From Paractinoplanes abujensis (GTDB taxonomy: Bacteria > Actinomycetota > Actinomycetes > Mycobacteriales > Micromonosporaceae), in NCBI RefSeq assembly GCF_014204895.1, contig NZ_JACHMF010000001.1, positions 5,208,001 through 5,272,000 on the forward strand: a DNA stretch of 64,000 bases, given 5' to 3'. Numbering within the stretch: the first letter of the stretch is position 1; the number at the start of each line of letters is the position of its first letter. The position numbers and the translations under genes are program-made. Positions 43,563-51,165 of the stretch are shown here, piece after piece. A model generated the notes under the pieces. It had not been told where the DNA came from. It was given only the letters and a program-made list of their open reading frames with translations, and ran no database searches.

Positions 43563-45040
43563 TGCGGCTCGTCGACTACCTGGACAAGGGCGCCTCGCTC
43601 GACCCGGACGCGCCGTGCTTCACCACTGACGGGCGGACCAGGACGTACGGGGAAGTCCAACAGCTCAGTGAGCGGGTGGCGGCGGCGCTGGCCGCGCACG
43701 GCGTCGCCCCCGGGGATCGCGTGGCGGTGCTCTCCGGGAACGACCCGACCGCGTTCACCTGCGTGTTCGGGATCAGCCGGGCCGGGGCCGTGTGGTGCCC
43801 GATCAACCCCCGCAACGAGGCGTACGAGAACCGGGAACTGCTCGAGCTCTTCGGCTGCCGGGTGCTGATCTATCACCGGGACTTCGCGCCGCTCGTGGAG
43901 AAGATCAGCGACGGGCTGCTCTGCCTGGAGGCGGAGGGCCTTTCCGTACCGGGCGATGTCGATCTTCCAGCCGTGGACGACCTCGCCATGATCGTGGGTA
44001 CCGGCGGCACGACCGGGCGGCCCAAGGGGGTCGAGCTGACCGGGGCCAACCTCGAGGCGATGACCGCGATCACGCTGATGAGCTACCCGTGGCCGGACCG
44101 ACCGGTCTACCTGGCTCTGGCCCCGCTCACCCACGCGGCCGGGGTGCTCTGCTTCCCCGTGCTGGCCCGGGGCGGCGAGATCGTCATCATGCGCCAACCC
44201 GACGTCGGCGAGTTCGTCACGCTGCTCGAACGCCACCGGGTGACCCACACGTTCCTGCCGCCGACGCTGATCTACATGGTGCTGGCGCACCCGGCGCTCG
44301 ACGCGGCCGACCTGTCGTCGTTGCGCTGCTTCTGGTACGGGGCGGCGCCGATGTCGGCGGCACGGCTCGAGGAGGCGCTGCGCCGGATCGGGCCGATGGC
44401 GCAGCTGTTCGGCCAGACCGAGGCCCCGATGATGATCTCGACGATGGCGCCGGACGAGCACTACCGGCCCGACGGCAGCGTCGCCACCGACCGGCTGTCC
44501 TCCGCCGGCCGCCCGTCGCCGCTGGTCACCGTGGCCATCATGGGCGCCGACGGCGAGCTGCGGCCGCGCGGCGCGACCGGCGAGATCGTGTGCCGCGGCT
44601 CGCTGGTGATGCGGGGCTACCACCGCGACCCGGAGGCCACCGCGGCCGCCTCGGCCCACGGCTGGCATCACACCGGCGACATCGGCTACCTCGACGACGA
44701 CAACTATCTGTTCATCGTGGACCGGGCCAAGGACATGGTCATAACCGGAGGTTTCAACGTGTATTCGACCGAGGTCGAGCAGGCCCTGATGCAGCATCCG
44801 GCGGTGCAGGACTGCGCGGTCATCGGTCTGCCCGACGACAAGTGGGGCGAGCGGGTGACCGCCGTGCTGCAGCTGCGGGAGGGCGCGACGGTCGACAAGG
44901 CGGAGGTGGCCGCTTTCGTCAAGGAGCGCATCGGCAGCGTGAAGACCCCCAAGCAGATCGAGATCTGGGACGACCTGCCCCGCTCCAAGGTCGGCAAGAT
45001 CCTCAAGGTCGACCTGCGCACCCGTCTCGCCGGTCGGTAA
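43562..45040 (+). CDS. Acyl-CoA synthetase (AMP-binding, FadD-like)
   Basis: Activates a carboxylic acid with ATP to the adenylate and then the CoA thioester. 492 aa. P-loop IVGTGGTTGRPKGVEL near 144-160, A5 GQTEAPMM, A7 WHHTGDIGYLDDDNYL, A8 DRAKDMVITGGFNVYSTEVE and the A10 Lys in PRSKVGKILK. A full-length, intact enzyme. With the two upstream dehydrogenases it fits breakdown of a fatty acid, steroid or terpenoid side chain. Confidence 0.92.
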   Translation: MRLVDYLDKGASLDPDAPCFTTDGRTRTYGEVQQLSERVAAALAAHGVAPGDRVAVLSGNDPTAFTCVFGISRAGAVWCPINPRNEAYENRELLELFGCRVLIYHRDFAPLVEKISDGLLCLEAEGLSVPGDVDLPAVDDLAMIVGTGGTTGRPKGVELTGANLEAMTAITLMSYPWPDRPVYLALAPLTHAAGVLCFPVLARGGEIVIMRQPDVGEFVTLLERHRVTHTFLPPTLIYMVLAHPALDAADLSSLRCFWYGAAPMSAARLEEALRRIGPMAQLFGQTEAPMMISTMAPDEHYRPDGSVATDRLSSAGRPSPLVTVAIMGADGELRPRGATGEIVCRGSLVMRGYHRDPEATAAASAHGWHHTGDIGYLDDDNYLFIVDRAKDMVITGGFNVYSTEVEQALMQHPAVQDCAVIGLPDDKWGERVTAVLQLREGATVDKAEVAAFVKERIGSVKTPKQIEIWDDLPRSKVGKILKVDLRTRLAGR

Positions 45041-45099
45041 CGCTGCACCGCGCCGGATGCGAGTGAGGCGGATCCCACGAAGCAGTCGGAAATCAACGC

Positions 45100-45672
45100 T
45101 TAAACGGTAGGGCCTTCCCGGAAGCCCAGCGCTCGGTAGGTGGGCCTCCGGCGCTGCAAAGCGGCGGCCAGGTTGCGGATGGCCGGGTCGTGGTAGTCGT
45201 GTATCTCGGCGACGCCCTTGCCCGGCGCCGGGCGGATCACCCGGCCGACGCAGTGGAGCAGCAGGCCTTCGAAGGAGATCGGGCCGGCCAGGAAGAGCGT
45301 GTCGAGCGCCGGCGCGTCGAAGTCCAGGCCGATGAACGACGTGGTGCCCACGGCGAGCAGGCCGTCGCCCGCGGTGACCTGCGCGAGACGGTTCGCTGCG
45401 GCGGTGCGGCCGGTGAGGCTGAGGCCGCCGCGCAGCGAGAGCGCGGCGTGCCCGCGATCCTGTAACCGGGCGGCCAGGATCGCCACGTGGGCGACCCATC
45501 GGGTGAGCACGAGACAGTTCCGGCCGCGCATCAACGCGGCCGAGACGTCCTCGACTATCTGGGCGTTCCGGCCGTCGTCCGCGATCAGGGCCCGGTGCAC
45601 GGCGGCCTGTGTCAGGTTCGCACCGTCCGGCCGGAAACCGGTGTCGTGCACGAACAACAGCCTGTCACTCAT
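45100..45672 (-). pseudogene. C-terminal fragment of an SF2 (DEAD/DEAH) helicase
   Basis: 190 codons. It contains only the second RecA-like domain: CLVLTRWVAHVAILAARLQDRG (motif IV region), VGTTSFIGLDFDAPALDTLF (motif V) and LLHCVGRVIRPAPGKG (motif VI, QxxGRxxR type; here HCVGRVIR). The Walker A/DEAD domain is absent upstream; only 31 bases separate it from the next gene. It looks like the tail of a type of helicase with a C-terminal HDYHD motif, left by deletion. Partial function is unlikely. Confidence 0.68.
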
Positions 45673-45703
45673 GCTCCATGACTATAGTCGTACGACAAGT
45701 CCG

Positions 45704-46900
45704 TCAGCGATAGTAACCGTTGTTGTCACAAGTCTTGCGCTCGGCGATGCAGTTCTTGGTGCGCTTGTTCATGGCGTCGGCGTCCCACATCACGAAGGCG
45801 TCGCCGTGCATGGACGAGGCGCTTTTGCCCTGGGGGTCCGACGAGAGGTAGTAGCCGGCCTTGGTGCCCTTGGCGCCGTACTGGATGTCGAACGTGATGG
45901 CGGGGATGCGTACGGGATGACTGGCCGGGCAACCCTGCTCGCCGCCGTAGGTGACGTGGTCCTTGTGGTTGGGGCTGTCCAGGTTCTTGCCGTCCCAGCA
46001 GTCCGGGAACTGCATCATGAAGTGCAGCGTGGCCGGCGTGCCGCAGATGGGCCAGTTGCCGTTCGTGCTGCGGGCGACGCCGTCGAGGTCGCCGGGGCCG
46101 TAGAAGGCGCAATAGAACTGGCCCTGGGCACCGCGCGGGGTCGGCACCTTCTTCTTGGCGTCACCAGCGATCATGCGCAGGCCGTTGGGCATCGGCTTCA
46201 CGTCCGACGACTTCTTGCGCAGCGAACGGTAGTAGACGCGGAAGCCCGTGGTCTCGACCGGCTTCTTCGTCGCGTTGTCGTAGAGAGTCGGGACCCAGTA
46301 CGCGGAGTGGTCGAGCACCGGCTTGCAGGTGGTCGCGGTGAACTTCATCAGGTCACCGGCAGTGGTGTCCGCGTCGACAGCCTTGTTGCCGACGAACGAA
46401 TGCATGTGGGAGGCGCCCGCCAGCCCCGGGAACACAATCGGATCGTCGGCGCGGCGGTGGCTGTACTGGCAGTCGGCCCGGAACTCGGGCAGGTCACCGA
46501 CGCCGGCCGGCACGGGGTCGACCTTGCGTGCCTTGTAGGCGTCGAGCTGCTTCTGCCAGGCCACCCGGTCGACCGGCACCCAGCCCCCACGCGGAGCCGG
46601 GGCGGCCGCGGTGGTGGTGGCAGCGGTGGTCTTGACCGGCTTCGGGCTGGCTGACTTGGGGGTCGCCCGCGGGGCGGCAGACGACGAAACCGGTGCCGGG
46701 GCGGTCGAGACAGCTGCCGCCTTCCCCGCCACCAGCACGTCGCGGGTGGGCTCGCTCCGGTCGTCGGCCAACGACACCCCGGCCGCCGTCACCGCGACAG
46801 CGACCACGGCGACAGCCGCGCAGGCCACCGTGAGCGCCCGCTTCGACCGTCGCCGATGCCGGGACGGCGGCAGTTCGCGCTCGTTCGCAGGGTTCGACAC
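45704..46900 (-). CDS. DUF1996 protein with one N-terminal membrane segment
   Basis: 398 aa, GTG start at 46900 with GAGGAG six bases before. Residues 1-20 are charged, then a membrane segment ALTVACAAVAVVAVAVTAAG, then about 65 residues rich in Ala/Thr/Pro/Ser, then DUF1996 from ADCQYSHRRADDPIVFPG and HMHSFVGN to HPVRIPAITFDIQYG. The domain is shared with fungal WSC-type secreted proteins and may bind or cut polysaccharide; function not established. The Shine-Dalgarno lies inside a hairpin (46907-46942). Confidence 0.85.
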   Translation of the reverse strand: MSNPANERELPPSRHRRRSKRALTVACAAVAVVAVAVTAAGVSLADDRSEPTRDVLVAGKAAAVSTAPAPVSSSAAPRATPKSASPKPVKTTAATTTAAAPAPRGGWVPVDRVAWQKQLDAYKARKVDPVPAGVGDLPEFRADCQYSHRRADDPIVFPGLAGASHMHSFVGNKAVDADTTAGDLMKFTATTCKPVLDHSAYWVPTLYDNATKKPVETTGFRVYYRSLRKKSSDVKPMPNGLRMIAGDAKKKVPTPRGAQGQFYCAFYGPGDLDGVARSTNGNWPICGTPATLHFMMQFPDCWDGKNLDSPNHKDHVTYGGEQGCPASHPVRIPAITFDIQYGAKGTKAGYYLSSDPQGKSASSMHGDAFVMWDADAMNKRTKNCIAERKTCDNNGYYR

Positions 46901-46906
46901 AGACCG

Positions 46907-46942
46907 CTCCTCACCCGAGGTTCTTGATCACCGGATGAGGAG
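46907..46942 (-). promoter_or_regulatory. Hairpin that pairs with the Shine-Dalgarno of the DUF1996 gene
   Basis: On the minus strand CTCCTCATCCG (46942-46932) and CGGGTGAGGAG (46917-46907) pair over 11 positions with one mismatch, with a 14-base loop GTGATCAAGAACCT. The second arm is the ribosome binding site of the DUF1996 gene (GAGGAG, 6 bases before the GTG). Such a fold would hide the site from ribosomes, as RNA thermometers and translational riboswitches do. Confidence 0.55.
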
Positions 46943-47107
46943 ACGTACGGGCCGGCCTGCGATAACAAAAACTGAGGAAGCGGGCGGGATCAGCCTGATC
47001 TCCGGGAGAACTTCCGCACGCTCGTCGGGCGTCGCGTCCAAGGACAGCATCTCGGCACCCTGCGGGATACCGGCCCGCACCACGTCACACAGCTTTGGCC
47101 GGGCGTG

Positions 47108-47698
47108 TCACGCCACGCGGAGGACGGCGACCAGGAAGTCGGACTCGGCCGTGAACGGGCGTAGATCCCACGTGCCCAGCAGCAGGTCAGGGGTCAGCCC
47201 GGCGCTCGCCGCGTCGGCCCGGAAGTTGTCGAACGCGTAGTCACGCCCCGCACCGAAGCCCACCACAAAGCGGGCACCGTCTCGCAAATGACGGCGAGCC
47301 CGGCGGAGAACCTCGACGCGGGTGCTGGGCGCCACGAAAGTCATGACGTTGCCGGCGCAGACGATCAGGTCGAAGCCGCCCGGCAGATCGAGCTCACTGA
47401 GATCACCGACCAGCCACTCGGCCCCGGGGTGATCGGCCCGGGCCGCCTCGATCAGCGTGGGGTCGAGGTCGACGCCGACGACATCGTGCCCGGCCGCGGC
47501 GAGGTAGCCCCCGACGCGGCCCGTGCCACAACCGGCATCCAGGATCCGCGCCCCGCGGGGCACCATCGCGTCGACCAGCCGGCCCTCACCATGAAGGTCG
47601 GCCCCCGACGCGGCCATCTTCCGGAACCGGTCGATGTACCACTGCGAGTGCCCAGGATTCTCGTCGAGCAGCCTGAGCCAGCCGTTCTGATCACTCAC
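47108..47698 (-). CDS. Class I SAM-dependent methyltransferase
   Basis: 196 aa from a GTG at 47698. ARILDAGCGTGRVGGYLAAAGHDVVGVDLDP carries motif I and the acidic residue of motif II (quoted in parts), LDLPGGFDLIVCAGNVMTF motif III/IV. Small, soluble. Substrate unknown. It follows the DUF1801 gene by ten bases and is probably co-transcribed with it. Confidence 0.87.
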   Translation of the reverse strand: MSDQNGWLRLLDENPGHSQWYIDRFRKMAASGADLHGEGRLVDAMVPRGARILDAGCGTGRVGGYLAAAGHDVVGVDLDPTLIEAARADHPGAEWLVGDLSELDLPGGFDLIVCAGNVMTFVAPSTRVEVLRRARRHLRDGARFVVGFGAGRDYAFDNFRADAASAGLTPDLLLGTWDLRPFTAESDFLVAVLRVA

Positions 47699-47708
47699 GG
47701 CCCCGATG

Positions 47709-48125
47709 TTAACCGGCGGCCCGCTTCACCAGGTCGGCGATGCGCGCCTCGACCTCGGGCGTGAGCGCGGTGACAGCGAACGCGGTCGGCCACATCGCGC
47801 CGTCGTCGAGCTGCGCGTCCTCGTTGCAGCCGAGGGTGGCGTACCGGGCCTTGAACTTGGCCTTGGCCTGGAAGAACAGGGTCGCCTTACCCCCTTTCCC
47901 GTACGCCGGCATGCCGTACCAGAGCCGAGGCACCATCTCGGGCGCGACCTCCTTGACGATCGCGTGCACCCGCTCGGCGAGGGCCCGGTCGTCCCCCTCC
48001 ATCTCGGCGATCTTCTCGAGCACGGCGGGCTCCTGATCCTTACCCTTCGCGCCCCGGCTCTTACGAACCTCCTGGGCACGCTCCTTCATGGCCGCGCGTT
48101 CCTCGGTGGTGAAGTTCTCGCTCAT
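47709..48125 (-). CDS. DUF1801 (YdhG-like) protein
   Basis: 138 aa. EVAPEMVPRLWYGMPAYGKGGK, ATLFFQAKAKFKARYATLG and MWPTAFAVTALTPEVEARIADLVKRA match the DUF1801/YdhG family. The function is not known; the charged N-terminus is typical. Start at the ATG 48125. Confidence 0.8.
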   Translation of the reverse strand: MSENFTTEERAAMKERAQEVRKSRGAKGKDQEPAVLEKIAEMEGDDRALAERVHAIVKEVAPEMVPRLWYGMPAYGKGGKATLFFQAKAKFKARYATLGCNEDAQLDDGAMWPTAFAVTALTPEVEARIADLVKRAAG

Positions 48126-48244
48126 GCCTGCGAGCCTACGAACGCCCAGGTGGCGACCGCTTCTCGATTCCTGATCGACTCCCGGGCGGCCGAGGCGGTT
48201 GACCTGGCGCAGTAAGAAGAAAGAGTGACCTCCGGAGCTATGCC

Positions 48245-48988
48245 GTGACCGCGCGCCCGCGGGGCCATGGCGGAGACGACACCCCGGAGCCCGAACGTCC
48301 CCGGGAAGGCGACGGAGATTCGCCGACCCGCCCGCAAAACGGAGGCTACTTTAGTCTCGCTGACGAACACGCTGCCACCGATCAGGTGGCTCGTCGCGGG
48401 CGGTCGCTTCGCAACAGGACTGCCCCGTCCAGCGCGCCCACCGACGAGACGCCGACTCCGGTGAGCGCCTCGTCCGCGGACGACGTCGAATTCCATGCGA
48501 TTTTGAGTCGATACGAACAACTCGGCGACGAACCACCGACGGTCAACATCGCACGAAATGACGCCACGTTCCGCGATGATGGCGCGCACACGCTCAAGCA
48601 TCACGGTCCTGACATTCCTCTGCGCCGCGCTCCGGCCGGACGGACTATCGAGGGCCGGGTCTACGGCGACCGCCCGTGGGATCACCCCGAGACACGGTCA
48701 TACCGCTGGACCGACCACACGACGATGAATCGTGAGATCAACCGGTACGTGCAGGAAAATTGGGAGACCATCCGCCAGGACTTGGCGTTGACCGGACGCC
48801 ACAGGGGTGGTTTCGACGCTCACCACCGCGTCGGCGAGGGTTTTTACAACAAGGGCATGTACGGTGCCGGACCGCGGGAGGCCGAATACGGCGCGACAAG
48901 CCTGGTACTGGTCAGGATAAAGACCAGGACCGGATCGGACCCGCCGGAACTGTTCGTCGACTCGGCTTTCCCGTCCGGATTACTGTAG
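48245..48988 (+). CDS. Orphan toxin with a bacterial RNase A-like (CdiA-CT type) domain
   Basis: 247 aa from a GTG at 48245. The first 100 residues are Pro/Arg/Asp/Thr-rich and disordered. The C-terminal 145 show the RNase_A_bac pattern: DDGAHTLKHHGPD (His115, His119/120) near the domain start, RSYRWTD at 151-157, NREINRYVQENWETIRQ, and FVDSAFPSG near the end (usual form V-TAYP). This family is a CDI toxin fold with His/Lys/Thr-type RNase chemistry. No LXG, signal peptide or RHS part is present. A likely immunity gene follows 5 bases later. Confidence 0.68.
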   Translation: MTARPRGHGGDDTPEPERPREGDGDSPTRPQNGGYFSLADEHAATDQVARRGRSLRNRTAPSSAPTDETPTPVSASSADDVEFHAILSRYEQLGDEPPTVNIARNDATFRDDGAHTLKHHGPDIPLRRAPAGRTIEGRVYGDRPWDHPETRSYRWTDHTTMNREINRYVQENWETIRQDLALTGRHRGGFDAHHRVGEGFYNKGMYGAGPREAEYGATSLVLVRIKTRTGSDPPELFVDSAFPSGLL

Positions 48989-48992
48989 GGCC

Positions 48993-49346
48993 GTGGATCA
49001 GCCTCGTCTTCCGGAACCGTTGCGGGCTCGCATGGCGGAACTGGATGCACGCCCCGCTCTGCAGAAGGTGCGCGACCTGTTGCAGAGCTACGTCATGGAT
49101 TCCGGCGGGATGCAAGGCGTCCGTGCCGAGTTCCGGCACTCCGCGCAGATCACGACCAGATTTCTGCGCCAGGACCTGGAAGCCCTGGAATCGGTGCTCG
49201 CCGCCGATCTCCCGCCCGGCACTCTGGTGCGCCTGGTCGAGGACGATGCGAACTGGGGACTCGATGACCCGACCGACGCCGGCGCCGCTGCCCTCCTCCG
49301 CGAGATCGCTGACGTCCTTCGATCGGTCGTTGACTCGGCGGGCTAA
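48993..49346 (+). CDS. Probable immunity protein for the RNase A-like toxin
   Basis: 117 aa, GTG start 5 bases after the toxin stop. Helical at the N-terminus (LRARMAELDARPALQKVRDLLQSY), then ADLPPGTLVRLVEDDANWGLDDPTDAGAAALLREIADVLR (quoted in parts), acidic overall as expected for an inhibitor of a basic nuclease. I do not know the family by sequence; the call rests on position and charge. Confidence 0.5.
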   Translation: MDQPRLPEPLRARMAELDARPALQKVRDLLQSYVMDSGGMQGVRAEFRHSAQITTRFLRQDLEALESVLAADLPPGTLVRLVEDDANWGLDDPTDAGAAALLREIADVLRSVVDSAG

Positions 49347-49355
49347 GAAGGAAGC

Positions 49356-49724
49356 ATGACCGAGCCTCTGCTGGACCCCGACGCGTCTCGTGCGTATCTG
49401 CGGGACTGGAAGGGGCGTGTCGATCGGGCTGCGGCCGCCGCGCAGGCCATGAGTGAGCGGCTCGGGGAGGCCACCTTCACCGCCGCCGACGGGAACGGGC
49501 TCGTCGAGGTGACCATCGACTCGGGTGGGGTGCTGCTCGATGTGCGGTTCACCGAGCGGATTCACCGCGTGTCGCCGGAGGCTGTGGGCCGGGCTGTGAT
49601 GGGGGCGCTCGGCAGCGCGCGGGGTGAGGCGGTCCGGGTGACGCGCGACATCATCGATGAGACCCTCGGCCCTGATTCGATGGCCGGGCGGATGCTCAAG
49701 GAGCGGCAGGGCGTCGATGAGTGA
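49356..49724 (+). CDS. YbaB/EbfC-like DNA-binding protein (secretion-locus type)
   Basis: 122 aa, ATG with AAGGAAG before it. MSERLGEATFTAADGNGLVEVTIDSGGVLLDVRFTE and a helical tail match YbaB/EbfC proteins of actinobacteria that stand beside ESX-like genes. The stop overlaps the next start (ATGAGTGA). Confidence 0.75.
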   Translation: MTEPLLDPDASRAYLRDWKGRVDRAAAAAQAMSERLGEATFTAADGNGLVEVTIDSGGVLLDVRFTERIHRVSPEAVGRAVMGALGSARGEAVRVTRDIIDETLGPDSMAGRMLKERQGVDE

Positions 49725-50031
49725 CGGGTTCTCGGTCGACGCGCGGCAGATCCGGGCGCACGCGTCCAAGGTGGAGTCGATCGAGCAGCGGTTCGCGGCT
49801 GTGAAGGCGGCCAGTTCCGCCATTGTGGCCGACGATGCGGCGTACGGGCTGCTCTGCGGTTGGATGGCAGGCATCCTGGAGGCCCGGCACGCGAAGCAGG
49901 ACGAGCTGTACGCCTATGTCGGGGAGAATCTGCGCCTCGCGTCGGACGCGCTGGTGCGCACGAGCCAGGATTACGAGGTCGCCGATGACGCGGCCGCCGA
50001 TCGGCTGCGTAAGGCGGGTGGGCTCGGATGA
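49717..50031 (+). CDS. EspC-like (DUF2580) type VII secretion-associated protein
   Basis: 104 aa from the ATG at 49717. FSVDARQIRAHASKVESIEQ near the start, YGLLCGWMAGILEARHAKQDEL, and a helical end ASDALVRTSQDYEVADDAAADRL fit the EspC/DUF2580 family (helical hairpin with YxxxD/E-type secretion signal, here YEVAD). It is probably secreted by, or a chaperone for, a type VII system. The next gene overlaps by four bases. Confidence 0.7.
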   Translation: MSDGFSVDARQIRAHASKVESIEQRFAAVKAASSAIVADDAAYGLLCGWMAGILEARHAKQDELYAYVGENLRLASDALVRTSQDYEVADDAAADRLRKAGGLG

Positions 50032-50720
50032 CCAACCTGATCGCGGTGGCGTCGACCGGGCCGGGCACGGCGGGGGCTTCGCTCGTCGACAGTTTCCAAG
50101 GGTTGCAGCAGACGATCGCCGGTGGCAGCTGGGTTGATCAGGCGCTCGCGGGCGGGGCGTTCGCGTTGGAGGCGGCGTCGGCGGTGCTCGACCCGTTCAG
50201 CACGTTGCTGGCCAACGGCCTGGGCTGGGCGATGGAGTACTTCGAGCCGCTGCGGGAGGTGCTGGACAAGCTGGCGGGCATGCCGGAACGGGTCGCCGCG
50301 CACGCCGCCACCTGGGAGAACATGGCGCGTGAGCTGGCTTCGATGTCGGCCGACCTGCAGGGGGCGCTGGCCGCCGACGTGCCCGACTGGACGGGGCCGG
50401 CCGCGACGACGTATCAGAGTTTGATGGCCAACAACGTCGACGCGCTGGGCGGGCTGTCGTCGCTGGCGTCGACGATGGCGGTGTCCACGGAGGCGGCGGG
50501 CAACCTGGTCATGTTCACTCGCGACATCGTCCGGGATCTGATCGCCGACCTGGTGGCGCGGGTGATCGTGTGGGCCGCGGAGGCGTTGCTGATCGTCACG
50601 ATTCCGATCGTGGCCGCGCAGATCGCGTCGGCCGTGGTGAAGTGGGCCGGCCGGATCCTGGGGTACACGACGGCGCTGGTCACCAGCTTGACCAACCTGA
50701 CGCGCCTCGTGAACGGCTGA
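50028..50720 (+). CDS. WXG100-like type VII secretion target with C-terminal membrane segments
   Basis: 230 aa. A helical WXG-like domain: PERVAAHAATWENMARELASM, then VPDWTGPAATTYQSLM with the WTG turn (W-x-G). The C-terminal 60 residues contain a hydrophobic stretch, LLIVTIPIVAAQIASAVVKWAG, so the protein may insert in a membrane. No toxin domain is fused. It ends the YbaB-EspC-WXG set. Secretion apparatus genes are not in the window. Confidence 0.72.
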   Translation: MTNLIAVASTGPGTAGASLVDSFQGLQQTIAGGSWVDQALAGGAFALEAASAVLDPFSTLLANGLGWAMEYFEPLREVLDKLAGMPERVAAHAATWENMARELASMSADLQGALAADVPDWTGPAATTYQSLMANNVDALGGLSSLASTMAVSTEAAGNLVMFTRDIVRDLIADLVARVIVWAAEALLIVTIPIVAAQIASAVVKWAGRILGYTTALVTSLTNLTRLVNG

Positions 50721-50784
50721 GAAGATCACCCGTCGGCGTGAGGCCAGTAATCACTTCGCCACGTAGCCGTGTCATCGTCAGCGT

Positions 50785-51096
50785 GTGAGTGATCAGCGCC
50801 GGGCGCCGGCCTACCTGGACGAGATCCGTGTGCTCCTGCACGAGGTGCTGGCGGCCGACGACCTTTCGATCCCGGCCGCCGCGATCGTGGCGGCGCTGCA
50901 CGACCACTTGGCGACCGAGGAGTTCGCGACCAGCCTCTACCTGTTGTGGGGTTTTCTCGGGGAGAGCGAGTGGGAGCAGGACCGGGCGGCCGACGCGGCC
51001 CGCGAGTGGCTGGCCCTCGACCATGCCGACCGTGCGGCCGTACGCGGCTACTACGATCACTGGCTTTTCGACGTGTGCGGCTATCAACGGCCGTGA
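50785..51096 (+). CDS. Small acidic protein of unknown function
   Basis: 103 aa from a GTG at 50785. Helical, acidic, with AHDHLATEEFATSLYLLWGFLGESEWEQD near the middle (partial). It follows the secretion set by 64 bases and might be an immunity or adaptor protein, but I see no motif that supports this. Confidence 0.6.
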   Translation: MSDQRRAPAYLDEIRVLLHEVLAADDLSIPAAAIVAALHDHLATEEFATSLYLLWGFLGESEWEQDRAADAAREWLALDHADRAAVRGYYDHWLFDVCGYQRP

Positions 51097-51158
51097 TCCG
51101 TCGCGGGCCGGACCGGCGCGGGGCGCAACCGCGCCGTCCCTCGCCGGCCCGCGACGGA
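51097..51158. terminator. Large bidirectional terminator between convergent genes
   Basis: A 15-base perfect stem, TCCGTCGCGGGCCGG (51097-51111) / CCGGCCCGCGACGGA (51144-51158), closes a loop that itself holds a smaller stem GGCGCGG / CCGCGCC. It lies directly after the stop at 51096 and 8 bases before the stop of the Gfo/Idh/MocA gene. Confidence 0.8.
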
Positions 51159-51165
51159 CGTCTGG

